Positions 25,904 through 34,190 of a stretch of 64,000 bases of DNA are shown here, piece after piece (position 1 is the stretch's first letter; each line of letters starts with the position of its first letter). The position numbers were made by a program, and so were the translations under genes. Source of the DNA: an uncultured Eubacteriales bacterium (GTDB lineage: Bacteria; Bacillota; Clostridia; Oscillospirales; Acutalibacteraceae); assembly GCA_934511365.1 (NCBI GenBank), contig CAKSWC010000010.1, positions 13,818 through 77,817 of the forward strand, read 5' to 3'. The notes below the pieces were generated by a model. That model ran no database searches, had not been told where the DNA came from, and saw nothing but the letters and a program-made list of their open reading frames with translations.

Positions 25904-27196
25904 ATGTATATCAACACAAAAAAATATGCACTCACAAACTGCACTCTGCTTGACGGAACGCAGGAGATGAAGGCTCAGGAGAATATGACCGTCTGTGTTG
26001 ACGGAAAAAAGATTGTTTCGGTGGGTACGGAAAAAGCACCTGCCGGATATGAAGTGATTGACCTTAAGGGGAAATACGTCATGCCCGGTCTTATCAATAT
26101 GCACGTCCATCTTCCGGCAACGGGAAAGCCGCGCAAAAAGCCCTCTGACCCGAAAAAACTTGTGAAGCTTGTAACAATGAATGCGCTGACGAATAAAATC
26201 GGCGTAAAGTTTTGCGAAAACACCGCAAAGACGCAGCTTCTTTCCGGAGTAACAACAATCCGCACCGTTGGCGGCGTTGGAAATTATGATACCGAAATCC
26301 GCGACCTTTCCGCGGCCGGAAAAATTCTTGCACCGCGCGTTTTGGCCTCAAATATGGCGGTATCCGTTCCCGGTGGCCATATGGCCGGTTCCCTCGCCTA
26401 TGAGGCAACCACTCCTCAGGAGGCGGCAGCCTATGTTGAAAAAATCTATGAGGAAAAAACCGATCTTATTAAGCTGATGATAACCGGAGGCGTAATGGAC
26501 GCCGAGGTGGTTGGCGAACCGGGTGTCCTGCGTATGATGCCGGAGCTTGTCAAGGCTGCGTGTGATAGGGCTCATTCGCTCGGAATGACCGTTGCCGCCC
26601 ACGTTGAAAGTCCTCAGGGAGTGCGTGTTGCGCTCGAAAACGGTGTGGACTCGATTGAGCACGGCGCAAAGCCCGACGAAGAAACCATTCGCCTTTTCAA
26701 GGAGAAAAACGCTTTCCAAATTTCAACAATCTCCCCTGCTCTTCCCTATGCGCTTTTTGACCGCAGTATTTCCCACGCAACCTATGAACAGCAGGAAAAC
26801 GGAAAGGTTGTTTTTGATGGTATTGTTTCCCTTGCAAAGGCCTGCCTTGAAACTGGGGTTCCGGTCGGTCTCGGAACAGATACCGGCTGCCCGTATATCA
26901 CGCATTATGATATGTGGCGTGAACTTTGCTATTTTGTGAAATACTGCGGTGTTACGCCGGCGTTCGCTCTTTACAGCGCAACGCTCCTCAACGCAAAGCT
27001 TGCAAAAATCGACTCCTTTACCGGTTCGGTTGAAAAGGGCAAATGTGCAGATATCATCGTTTGCGTAAAAAATCCGCTTGAGGATCTCTCGGCTTTGCGC
27101 AATCTTGATATGGTCATTAAAGAGGGCTATATTATTGAAAACCCGCGTCCCAAAAAGATGCCCGAATGCGAAAAAGAGCTTGACAAATTCCTTTAA
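25904..27196 (+). CDS. Imidazolonepropionase-like metal-dependent amidohydrolase
   Basis: A 430-residue TIM-barrel amidohydrolase. The first metal-binding motif is HVH in PGLINMHVHLP (near residue 66), with later His in VAAHVES and SIEHGAKPD and an Asp in GLGTDTGCPY. The N-terminal and C-terminal beta-sandwich (GKYVMPG; GSVEKGKCADIIV) is typical of the imidazolonepropionase / Xaa-Pro dipeptidase-like clade, whose substrates include peptides and cyclic amides. No histidine-degradation genes are nearby, so I would not call it HutI. The ATG at 25904 follows AGAGGTG; an earlier in-frame start overlapping the promoter was discarded. Confidence 0.85.
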   Translation: MYINTKKYALTNCTLLDGTQEMKAQENMTVCVDGKKIVSVGTEKAPAGYEVIDLKGKYVMPGLINMHVHLPATGKPRKKPSDPKKLVKLVTMNALTNKIGVKFCENTAKTQLLSGVTTIRTVGGVGNYDTEIRDLSAAGKILAPRVLASNMAVSVPGGHMAGSLAYEATTPQEAAAYVEKIYEEKTDLIKLMITGGVMDAEVVGEPGVLRMMPELVKAACDRAHSLGMTVAAHVESPQGVRVALENGVDSIEHGAKPDEETIRLFKEKNAFQISTISPALPYALFDRSISHATYEQQENGKVVFDGIVSLAKACLETGVPVGLGTDTGCPYITHYDMWRELCYFVKYCGVTPAFALYSATLLNAKLAKIDSFTGSVEKGKCADIIVCVKNPLEDLSALRNLDMVIKEGYIIENPRPKKMPECEKELDKFL

Positions 27197-27254
27197 TTAA
27201 CGATTATGCTTACACTTTCAATTAAATCGGCGGTGACTTAATCCATCCTTTTCA

Positions 27255-27283
27255 TTGACTTATTACAAATTTTGTAATATAAT
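27255..27283 (+). promoter_or_regulatory. Promoter of ychF
   Basis: TTGACT (27255-27260), 17-nt spacer, TATAAT (27278-27283), then a ~100-nt leader. Confidence 0.85.
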
Positions 27284-27388
27284 GACGAATATGTAATCCC
27301 GTTATGTTGACGCGTATTCGGACAAGGAACCATTAAAACGCTTAACCGGGAACAATATGAACAGGAATTAAAAGAGGTTTTTGAAAAT

Positions 27389-28483
27389 ATGAAACTTGGA
27401 ATAGTCGGTTTGCCGAATGTTGGCAAAAGTACCCTTTTCAACGCCATCACCAACGCAGGCGCTCAGTCTGCAAACTATCCGTTTTGCACCATTGAGCCGA
27501 ATGTCGGCGTTGTTGCCGTTCCGGACTTTCGTCTTGACAGGCTCGCTCAGATGTATAACCCGGTGAAAGTTACTCCGGCAACGGTTGAATTTGTTGATAT
27601 CGCCGGCCTTGTTCGCGGTGCTTCAAAGGGCGAGGGACTCGGAAACAAGTTCCTTTCCCATATCCGCGAGGTTGACGCCATTGTTCACGTTGTCCGCTGT
27701 TTTGAAAGCAACGATATCATCCATGTTGACGGAAGCGTTGACGCAAAACGAGACATTGAAACCATCAATCTTGAGCTTATCCTTTCCGACCTTGAGATGG
27801 TTGAACGGCGCATTGACCGGACAACAAAGGCCATGAAAGGTGACAAGTCGCTGGCCTCTGAGGTTGCGTTCTTTAAGCGGGTTAAAGAGGCGCTTGAAAA
27901 CGAAAAACCGGCAAGAAGCGTTGATTGCGATGAAACGGAAAAGGCACTGCTCGATTCAGCTTGCCTTCTGACCGGAAAAAAGGTTATTTATGCCTGCAAC
28001 ATGAGCGAGCAGGACTTCACAAACGGAATTGATTCAAACGAAAACTACAAAGCCGTTTGCGCCCTTGCCGAGGCTGAGGGCAGCGAGGTGCTTCCGATTT
28101 GCGCCGGACTTGAGGCGGAAATTTCATCGCTTTCAAAGGAAGATAAGGAAATTTTCCTTGCCGACCTTGGCATTCAGGAGGGCGGACTTGACCTGCTCAT
28201 CAGAAAATGCTATCACCTGCTCGGCCTTATCTCATATCTCACGGCGGGACAGCCGGAGGTCAGAGCGTGGACGATTAAAGAGGGAACAAAGGCTCCGCAG
28301 GCCGCCGGAAAAATTCATTCCGACTTTGAACGCGGCTTTATCCGCGCAGAGGTCATCACCTTTGAAAACCTCATTGAATGCGGCTCGTTGGCCGCCGCAA
28401 GGGAAAAGGGGCTTATCCGTTCCGAGGGCAAGGACTATGTTATGAAGGACGGAGACGTTGTTCATTTCCTTTTCAATGTTTGA
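27389..28483 (+). CDS. ychF: Redox-responsive ATPase YchF/Ola1
   Basis: A 364-residue Obg-family P-loop protein that binds ATP in preference to GTP and associates with ribosomes. G1 is GLPNVGKST at the N-terminus. The G3-like segment DIAGLVRGASKGEGLGNKFL is intact, and the usual NKXD specificity motif is replaced by NMSE, as expected for ATP preference. The C-terminal TGS domain contains VRAWTIKEGTKAPQAAGKIH and the terminal DGDVVHFLFNV. RBS AAGAGG is slightly distant. A terminator follows at 28513. Confidence 0.96.
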   Translation: MKLGIVGLPNVGKSTLFNAITNAGAQSANYPFCTIEPNVGVVAVPDFRLDRLAQMYNPVKVTPATVEFVDIAGLVRGASKGEGLGNKFLSHIREVDAIVHVVRCFESNDIIHVDGSVDAKRDIETINLELILSDLEMVERRIDRTTKAMKGDKSLASEVAFFKRVKEALENEKPARSVDCDETEKALLDSACLLTGKKVIYACNMSEQDFTNGIDSNENYKAVCALAEAEGSEVLPICAGLEAEISSLSKEDKEIFLADLGIQEGGLDLLIRKCYHLLGLISYLTAGQPEVRAWTIKEGTKAPQAAGKIHSDFERGFIRAEVITFENLIECGSLAAAREKGLIRSEGKDYVMKDGDVVHFLFNV

Positions 28484-28512
28484 TTTTGTTTTTTAATTTT
28501 TCAGCGTTTTGC

Positions 28513-28542
28513 ACGGGGGCCGCTTGAGGCTCCCGTTTTTTT
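28513..28542 (+). terminator. Terminator after ychF
   Basis: A nine-pair stem from ACGGGGGCC to GGCTCCCGT (28513-28535) with a GCTTGA loop, followed by a run of T. Confidence 0.85.
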
Positions 28543-28584
28543 GCGCTGTTTTTTATTTGAAAGTTTTTCTTTTCTTCTTACGTT

Positions 28585-28712
28585 TTCACGCTCCGCCAAT
28601 CGTACGGGGGTCGGCTCGCAACCGCCTGCGTTATTTTAGATGATAGATAATGGATAATGGATAATGGATAATAGATATTTTTTTCGTAGGGGGGTCGCTT
28701 GAGACCCTCGTT
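28585..28712. repeat. Intergenic repeat locus: 25-nt repeat copy 2, heptad tract and hairpin
   Basis: Contains the second copy of the 25-nt word (28585-28609). Next comes GTACGGG...GGCTCGCAACCGCC, whose reverse complement resembles 61990-62015. GATAATG units follow at 28634-28680, then a GGGTC/GACCC hairpin near 28688-28706. The 28484-28785 gap holds no gene. Confidence 0.7.
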
Positions 28713-28785
28713 CTAGACGCCAGACGCAAAAATTTTAATGTGCTGCATGAGCTGATTGCGGTGAGCAGCTTTGCTTTGAGGAAAT

Positions 28786-30087
28786 TCAGACAAGTGTGTC
28801 ATCCAGCAGAAAGTCGATGACGCTGATATTGAGAATGCCGTTGTCATCATACCAACGCTTGCGAATGTCATGACGTACAATAATCTTCGGGAAAGAATCG
28901 CCGGTCAGCGCAAAAGGCTTGCTTTCGGTGATTGCCTTTTCCTCTGTTCCCAATGCGTAGGCAGACTGAATGTAGGTCTTCTTGCCGCCGGAGGCTGCAA
29001 TGAAGTCAATTTCCCGCGCAACCGGAACGACCTTTCCTTTGGCTTTTTTCTCATTGCCATAGACGATGCCGATGTCAACGGAGCATTCGCGGATCATTAG
29101 TTCATTGAAAATGATGTTTTCCATGATGTGCGTCATTTCCTGCTGACGGAAGCCGATACGGGCATTTCTCAGTCCAATGTCCTCACAGTAGTATTTGTTG
29201 GGATAGTCAAAATAGCTCTTTCCCTTGACATCCCAGCGCTTGCATTCGGTGAAGAGGAAGGAATCCGATAAGTGATCCATATAGGCTTTCACGGTGTTCA
29301 AGGCAACGACGTTTTCTCCACTGCGCTTCTGCACGGTGTTGATGGTGGCTGCAACCTTCGTCGGATTGGTCAGAGAGCCGATAGACGAACACAGCAGATC
29401 AAGAATCGCGGACAGCACATCCTCACGCTTGATCTTCTTCCGCTCTACAATGTCCTTCAGATAGACCTCAGAAAACAGCGATTTCAGATAAGCCATTTTC
29501 GCGGCATCCGTGGGACGGGACAGGATCAGCGGCATACCGCCGTAGAAGGCATAGTCCTCAAAGGCATCCTGCTTATCACCGCCTACGGCTGAATAGTATT
29601 CGGCAAAGGAAAGCGGATGCACACGGATCTCATCGCTCCGTCCCCGGAACTCAGTCAGTATATCGGAGGACAGCATTTTGGAGTTGCTGCCGGTCACATA
29701 AATGTCCAAGTTGGACAAAGACTTCAAATCGTTGAGCGCGTCGTAGAAGGTAATCTTCTTTCCGTCCGGATTGTAGGGATTCGGAACCTCGTCGGACATC
29801 TGAATCTCGTCTACAAAGAGATAATATTGGTCTGCGCTGTGTTCTACGATCTCACGGACATGAGAGGCAAGCTCCAACGGATTGCGATAGCGAATATCAC
29901 GGGTCAAGTCCAGCTCAAAGGACAGAATGCGGTCTTCGGCAACGCCTTCACCGAGAAGATAGCTCTTGAACAGATTAAAAAGCAGATAGGACTTGCCGCA
30001 TCTGCGGATGCCGGTGATAACCTTCACCTGACCATCCCACATAAAGGAGATGATTTTTTTCAAATAGCGATCTCGTTTAATTTCCAT
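28786..30087 (-). CDS. AAA-type ATPase with C-terminal DUF4143 nuclease-like domain
   Basis: A 433-residue member of the widespread AAA_14/DUF4143 family. Walker A is GIRRCGKSYLL (near 26-36) and Walker B is YLFVDEIQ. The C-terminal domain resembles a PD-(D/E)XK fold, with VAREIDFIA supplying the acidic residues. Function is not established; such genes are usually lone, mobile and defence- or transfer-associated (family knowledge). Base and codon use look different from neighbours, with fewer AAA/TTT runs and more CAG, ATC and GGC. Together with the adjacent phage-gene remnant this suggests acquisition. The promoter and an inverted repeat lie just upstream. Confidence 0.85.
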   Translation of the reverse strand: MEIKRDRYLKKIISFMWDGQVKVITGIRRCGKSYLLFNLFKSYLLGEGVAEDRILSFELDLTRDIRYRNPLELASHVREIVEHSADQYYLFVDEIQMSDEVPNPYNPDGKKITFYDALNDLKSLSNLDIYVTGSNSKMLSSDILTEFRGRSDEIRVHPLSFAEYYSAVGGDKQDAFEDYAFYGGMPLILSRPTDAAKMAYLKSLFSEVYLKDIVERKKIKREDVLSAILDLLCSSIGSLTNPTKVAATINTVQKRSGENVVALNTVKAYMDHLSDSFLFTECKRWDVKGKSYFDYPNKYYCEDIGLRNARIGFRQQEMTHIMENIIFNELMIRECSVDIGIVYGNEKKAKGKVVPVAREIDFIAASGGKKTYIQSAYALGTEEKAITESKPFALTGDSFPKIIVRHDIRKRWYDDNGILNISVIDFLLDDTLV

Positions 30088-30096
30088 GCTCCAACC

Positions 30097-30170
30097 TCCA
30101 TTGAAAACTTGCTGATAATATCATGCTACTTTTCAATGGATATTATACACGGGCGCGAGAGAAAAATCAA
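30097..30170 (-). promoter_or_regulatory. Promoter and inverted-repeat operator of the AAA ATPase gene
   Basis: Minus strand: TTGATT (30170-30165), 17 nt, TATAAT (30147-30142). Directly downstream, an 11-bp perfect inverted repeat TCCATTGAAAA/TTTTCAATGGA (30097-30107 and 30130-30140, 22-nt spacer) spans the 5' leader up to the ribosome site. It could be an operator or a leader hairpin. Confidence 0.75.
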
Positions 30171-30268
30171 CGGTATCACTGAAAAGTTTATAGATAAACC
30201 CGACAACATTTCAATGAAAAGCGGAGGAAGCACAGTGCTATACAACTTGTCATCATTCATACCGCAAT

Positions 30269-30424
30269 TTTGAAAAAGCAAAAAGAATCATTGAACAGTC
30301 CGTTAAAAAAGGCTGGCAAGGCTTCTTTGAATTGGAAGAAAGGAACAACTTATATGGCAACAAACGTGGCGGAACTGTTAAAAAACCAACCGAATTCAAG
30401 TATGGTGAAACCCTTGGCGGTTGA
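30269..30424 (+). pseudogene. C-terminal remnant of a phage replication/DnaD-like protein
   Basis: A short open stretch encodes 51 residues beginning FEKAKRIIEQSVKKGWQGFF and ending KYGETLGG-stop. The pattern 'IIEQS..KGWQGFF' is typical of the C-terminal end of phage replisome-organiser/helix-turn-helix proteins of Clostridia, which are much longer. No start or N-terminal part is visible and upstream frames are broken. It is therefore read as a decayed gene end. The family match is from memory of the motif and needs a search. Confidence 0.5.
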
Positions 30425-30511
30425 GGACATGATTTTTGCCCGCCTACACGGTCATTACGCCGGCCGGACTTTTTTCTGAAAACCAGCGGTAAATTATATC
30501 CAAGTAATATA

Positions 30512-31627
30512 TTATTGCGTTATAACTTTTTCCGATTTAAGTCGGCGTATGCCAAACAGGAGAATCAAAGCGATAAGGGCTATTGTTGACAAAGCCGAAA
30601 CAGCAAGCTCACTTCCCATAAAAGACCGATGGATAACATCATTGAACGCCGAAAACAAACCTATCAACGGTATGTATTTAACCGGCACATTTTTTGGAAA
30701 AAAGCCGAACGAAATCAAGCAGGAAAGAAAAATTCCAAATGCCAACAGCAATTCATTGAACAACTGCGAGTTTTTAAGACTCTGAGAATAAAGTGAAACC
30801 GTCAGCGATACAGTTACCGAAAGTGACGCCAAAATTAACAGTATGGCAAGCAGTATAAGCACAGTACACGGTGAGCGGAGCAGACCGGAAAAATATGGTG
30901 CATTTCCACCAAGCCGTTGAGAAAAGAAAAACGATATCACATTTATGGAGAGCGATATTCCCGAAACGGCAGCTAAGGCCAGTGCCTTTCCGAAAAAAAT
31001 CCGTCTCCGCGGCTTAACGGTCAAAAGCAGACTTTCCAAAGTTTTCCGCTCTTTTTCTCCGGCAAACATATCGTTGGCGAAACCTGCGGTTGATTGGAAA
31101 ATCAGAGATATCAATAAAACCGGCATTATGAAATCAGAAATCGAGTTTGAGGCCGAGGGTGTTTTTCCCTCTTCATCAAGCATATTCATACTGAAAAAAT
31201 CGCTGTGTTTTGTTTTATAAATTTCTGAATAAAAGGCAGAAAAGCTTTCTCCAAATTTTGTTGCTGCAAGAAGAGATTTATATGAACGCGAAGAATAGAC
31301 AAGATTGATTGAGCTGTTTTCAACCTTTAATAAAAAGTCAATTTTTCCGCTTTGCAAATCGCTTTGAATTGCTTTTTCGTCATTTTCTGCATCAAAAAGC
31401 AGGATGCTTTTATTCTGCCGAATATAATCATCCAGAACCCTGTTTATATAACCGTTGTTTGAAACAACCGCAATTTTTGCCGTTGAGGAGGGAGAAGCGT
31501 TTAAGCTGTTTAATCCGAGTGACAGCAGAGGATAAATAAAAAGCGGAATTAACATTATTATGATTGAATATTTGTTTCTGATAATTTCCTTGATTTCCTT
31601 GGCAGCTATTATTCCCATTGTTTTCAT
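30512..31627 (-). CDS. ABC-2 type permease (NatB-like)
   Basis: A 371-residue permease: one N-terminal membrane helix (~20-40), an extracytoplasmic domain of ~140 residues, then five or six helices. The segment FAGEKERKTLESLLLTVKPRR is the conserved motif of NatB-type ABC-2 permeases, which export Na+ or peptides with an ATPase partner. The start at 31627 is preferred because AAGGAG lies upstream and it begins just after the ATPase stop (14-nt gap). It is the third gene of a peptide-ATPase-permease operon. Substrate unknown; export of, or protection against, a peptide fits the context. Confidence 0.85.
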   Translation of the reverse strand: MKTMGIIAAKEIKEIIRNKYSIIIMLIPLFIYPLLSLGLNSLNASPSSTAKIAVVSNNGYINRVLDDYIRQNKSILLFDAENDEKAIQSDLQSGKIDFLLKVENSSINLVYSSRSYKSLLAATKFGESFSAFYSEIYKTKHSDFFSMNMLDEEGKTPSASNSISDFIMPVLLISLIFQSTAGFANDMFAGEKERKTLESLLLTVKPRRRIFFGKALALAAVSGISLSINVISFFFSQRLGGNAPYFSGLLRSPCTVLILLAILLILASLSVTVSLTVSLYSQSLKNSQLFNELLLAFGIFLSCLISFGFFPKNVPVKYIPLIGLFSAFNDVIHRSFMGSELAVSALSTIALIALILLFGIRRLKSEKVITQ

Positions 31628-31641
31628 CGTTTTTGCTCTCC

Positions 31642-32328
31642 TTAATTCAGCGCAGACATAAGACATTTGCTTTTTTCATCGCTCTTGCTGTTTTTGAAAA
31701 AATCGGCTGTTAAAAAGCACTCCGCTGTTTTTCCGTTCTTTAAAACTGCAATGTTGTCGCTCAAGTCCGATATTTCAAAAATATTGTGTGTTGCAACAAG
31801 AATGGACTTGTTTTTGCTCTTTAAAAACTTAATAAACTCAATCACATCGTTGGCTGTTTCAAGATCGAGCCCCGTTGAAGGCTCGTCCAAAAGGAGGAGA
31901 TCCGGGTTGGAAATGAGGCAATTTGCAAACGCAATTTTTTGTCTCATGCCCCGTGAATACTGAAAGGAGCGGCGGCAATAAAAGCTTTTGAAGTGGAGCG
32001 TCTCATCAAGTTCATCAATACGCTTTTCAATAACACAGCGGCTAAGATTGTTGATTTGGCCGTAAAAGGTTATTATTTCCTTTCCGCTCAGATAATTATT
32101 AAGGGCAATGTCGCCGCCCATCAAGGTTCCTATGCCGGCGTTTTTTTCAAGACGTATTTCTCCGCCGTCCGGTTTGAGGATACCGGATATAAGCCTTATC
32201 AAGGTACTTTTTCCGGCTCCGTTTTTTCCAACGAGCGCGGTTATCTTTCCGGTTTCAACATTAAGATTAAGTTTGTCAATTACTTTATTTTTTGAAAACG
32301 ACTTGCTCAGATTCAAAATCTCAACCAT
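31642..32328 (-). CDS. ABC transporter ATP-binding protein
   Basis: A 228-residue ATPase with Walker A GKNGAGKSTLIRL, signature YSRGMRQKI, Walker B LLLLDEPSTGLD and H-loop VATHN. It pairs with the following NatB-like permease. The start at 32328 is set by a perfect AGGAGG in the minus-strand leader; an in-frame codon 57 nt upstream lies inside the terminator hairpin and was rejected. Translation start follows a leaky terminator, so this gene is probably made in smaller amounts than the upstream small peptide. Confidence 0.92.
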   Translation of the reverse strand: MVEILNLSKSFSKNKVIDKLNLNVETGKITALVGKNGAGKSTLIRLISGILKPDGGEIRLEKNAGIGTLMGGDIALNNYLSGKEIITFYGQINNLSRCVIEKRIDELDETLHFKSFYCRRSFQYSRGMRQKIAFANCLISNPDLLLLDEPSTGLDLETANDVIEFIKFLKSKNKSILVATHNIFEISDLSDNIAVLKNGKTAECFLTADFFKNSKSDEKSKCLMSALN

Positions 32329-32343
32329 TTTTACCTCCTGTAT

Positions 32344-32383
32344 AAAAACGGAGCCGCTGTGCCCCAAAAAGACAAGCGGCTCC
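32344..32383 (-). terminator. Leaky intrinsic terminator between small peptide and ABC genes
   Basis: Minus strand: GGAGCCGCT (32383-32375) pairs with AGCGGCTCC (32358-32350), 16-nt loop, then GTTTTT. The next gene in the operon has no promoter of its own that I can see. Confidence 0.8.
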
Positions 32384-32406
32384 ACGGTGTTAAGCGCAAA
32401 AAGAGG

Positions 32407-32496
32407 TTATCTTCTCTTTCTGTTCATTCTGCCAAGAGTCCATGCGGATGCCAATGTAACTGCAGAATATGCGACTGACCATGCAAGAAATGCCAT
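32407..32496 (-). CDS. 29-residue small membrane-type peptide
   Basis: A very short gene with good signals: GGGGGA ribosome site 10 nt before ATG 32496, its own near-consensus promoter at 32585-32613 and a terminator directly after it. The peptide starts MAFLAWSVAYSAVTLA, is hydrophobic for ~22 residues and ends in a basic tail (RMNRKRR). It is the first gene of the ABC operon and faces an XRE regulator. It may be a small membrane subunit, toxin-like or signalling peptide; I recognise no family. It lacks cysteines, so it is not a lantibiotic precursor. Confidence 0.6.
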   Translation of the reverse strand: MAFLAWSVAYSAVTLASAWTLGRMNRKRR

Positions 32497-32562
32497 GTTG
32501 ATTTCCCCCTTTCGTCGATTTTTATGGTTACATAATCATGCAACCGGATGAAAAGTTTGTTT

Positions 32563-32613
32563 AACAGGAACTTTTCTGCCTATGATTATACTACCATAGT
32601 TCCTGTTTGTCAA
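32563..32613 (-). promoter_or_regulatory. Promoter with embedded operator O1 for the peptide-ABC operon
   Basis: Minus strand: TTGACA (32613-32608), 17 nt, TATAAT (32590-32585). A perfect 10-bp inverted repeat AACAGGAACT/AGTTCCTGTT (32563-32572 and 32598-32607) brackets the -10 region, with one arm abutting the -35. Confidence 0.85.
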
Positions 32614-32618
32614 GAGAA

Positions 32619-32641
32619 ATAGGAAGTAAAATTCCTATAAT
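32619..32641 (+). promoter_or_regulatory. Operator O2 over the -10 box of the XRE gene
   Basis: A perfect inverted repeat ATAGGAA/TTCCTAT with a 6-nt spacer (32619-32638) overlaps TATAAT at 32636-32641. Half-site AGGAA/TTCCT is shared with O1, so one protein probably binds both. Confidence 0.75.
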
Positions 32642-32672
32642 GTGTGAAAATATTAAGAATTGAGGAAGAATA

Positions 32673-33002
32673 ATGCTTATTTATGAATTCAGACTTATAG
32701 GAAATAAACTCTTGACATTCAGAAAAAAGAACGGGCTGACTCAAAGCGAGGTTGCCGAAAAAGCCGGTTTATCCGACCGAACCTATGCCGACATTGAACG
32801 CGGCACAGTCAACATGAGGATTGAAACAGTTCTCAAAATCTGTGATGCGCTGAAGATTACGCCCAATGAAATTTTAACTGCCGATGACGAAGACAGTGTT
32901 GTTCTTGAAGAAGAAATAATCAAAAGGTTAAGCCTTTGTACCCGAAGCGAAAAGGAGACTGCGCTAAGGCTTCTTAATGTTTATCTTGATTCGCTGAAAT
33001 AA
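32673..33002 (+). CDS. XRE-family transcriptional regulator
   Basis: A 109-residue regulator with a Cro/C1-type helix-turn-helix: LTQSEVAEKAGLSDRTYADI and the conserved ERGTVNMRIETVLKICDALKI. A C-terminal ~40 residues may dimerise. It is transcribed divergently from the peptide-ABC operon, with operators O1 and O2 in the 176-nt space between them, so it most likely represses both its own gene and the operon. RBS GAGGAAG precedes ATG 32673. Confidence 0.9.
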   Translation: MLIYEFRLIGNKLLTFRKKNGLTQSEVAEKAGLSDRTYADIERGTVNMRIETVLKICDALKITPNEILTADDEDSVVLEEEIIKRLSLCTRSEKETALRLLNVYLDSLK

Positions 33003-33119
33003 CACGGTTTTTGTTTTCTCTTATAATACGAGGGTTTTTCTTTGCTGACCGCCGCCGCGTTTAATCACCGGGTGCCCTTTTATTTTTTTTGTTCCTCCAA
33101 AAAACTTTCTTCCTACCCC

Positions 33120-33147
33120 TTGAAAAACCGGAAAAAAGTGCTATAAT
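33120..33147 (+). promoter_or_regulatory. Promoter of the PHP gene
   Basis: TTGAAA (33120-33125), 16-nt spacer, TATAAT (33142-33147), followed by a ~120-nt leader. The rest of the 272-nt gap is T-rich with nothing coding. Confidence 0.8.
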
Positions 33148-33274
33148 ATAACCGTATATAGTATTATTGCGGTAATTTGACCTTTTTTACATATATTTTG
33201 CGCGTTTCGGAAGTTGTTTAAGAGAGATTTTTGAAAGACGAAGATTTTTAAAAAGGGGAGAGGAGAGTATAAAC

Positions 33275-34165
33275 TTGTCAGCAGATTTACATTGTCATAC
33301 CAAGCTTTCAGACGGAACAATGGGTATTGACGACATCATCATCCTTGCAAAAAAAAGCGGGGTAACAACCCTCGCAATCACCGACCATGACTGCCTTGCC
33401 GGTACCGTTCGAGCCAAAATTATCGGCGAAAGATACGGCGTTACCGTTATCCCGGCGGTTGAGCTCACCTGCACGGACAAAAAGCGCGGCGGAAAAGCTC
33501 ATATGCTTTGCTATTTTCCGGACAGCCCGGACAGACTTGAGGGCCTTTGCAAGCGCAATTCCCTCATCAGAAAAAGCGCCGGAAAGGTTATGGCCGTCAA
33601 GGTTACTCAGAAGTTTCCGGTAACAACGGAATTCATCGTTAAATGTGCCACCGGCTCAACGAACATCTATAAGCAGCACATTATGCAGGCTCTTCTTGAA
33701 AGCGGCTTCACAACAACAATTTTTGGCGAGCTTTTCAACTCCCTTTTCAAAAAGGGCGGGGAAAACTGCGTCCTTGTTGAGGCCACCTACCCCTCTCCGG
33801 AGGAGACGCTGGAGGCCATTCATGACGCAGGCGGCATTGCCGTTCTTGCCCATCCCGGCTTTTATAACAACTTTGAGCTTTTGGATGACCTCATCCCCCT
33901 TGGACTTGACGGCGTTGAGGTCTGGCACCCGGAAAACACTCCCGAACAGCAGGAGTATCTTAAAAAGAAAGCAAAAAAACATAAGCTTGTGATGACCGGC
34001 GGAAGCGACTTTCACGGCGGCTACAACGCCTATCCCGTTCGCCTTGGCCAGTACGGCCCGGACGAGGACGCCCTTTCCGCTCTCATAAGCTACAAAGCAA
34101 AAATGAAGCGCAAGCAGAAAAAAGCCGCCGCAATCAAAGAGATTGAAGAAAAGCAGGCTAAATAA
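33275..34165 (+). CDS. PHP-domain metal-dependent phosphoesterase
   Basis: A 296-residue PHP protein of the TrpH/YciV type. Members hydrolyse 3',5'-nucleoside bisphosphates or the 5' ends of short RNAs. Metal-binding motifs are LHCHTKLSDG at residues 4-13 and ITDHDCLAGT near 36-45, then LAHPGFYNN and a terminal GSDFHGG. The start is TTG at 33275, with GAGGAGAG ~9 nt upstream; no ATG occurs before the first motif. The next gene begins 26 nt downstream. Nucleotide phosphatase role is from the family. Confidence 0.87.
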   Translation: MSADLHCHTKLSDGTMGIDDIIILAKKSGVTTLAITDHDCLAGTVRAKIIGERYGVTVIPAVELTCTDKKRGGKAHMLCYFPDSPDRLEGLCKRNSLIRKSAGKVMAVKVTQKFPVTTEFIVKCATGSTNIYKQHIMQALLESGFTTTIFGELFNSLFKKGGENCVLVEATYPSPEETLEAIHDAGGIAVLAHPGFYNNFELLDDLIPLGLDGVEVWHPENTPEQQEYLKKKAKKHKLVMTGGSDFHGGYNAYPVRLGQYGPDEDALSALISYKAKMKRKQKKAAAIKEIEEKQAK

Positions 34166-34190
34166 ATTTTTTCAAAACGGAGGTATCCTT

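Noticed and set aside
32407..32496. Small peptide as a lantibiotic or other cysteine-modified RiPP precursor
   Set aside because: It has no cysteine, no leader-type region, and no modification enzyme is encoded nearby.
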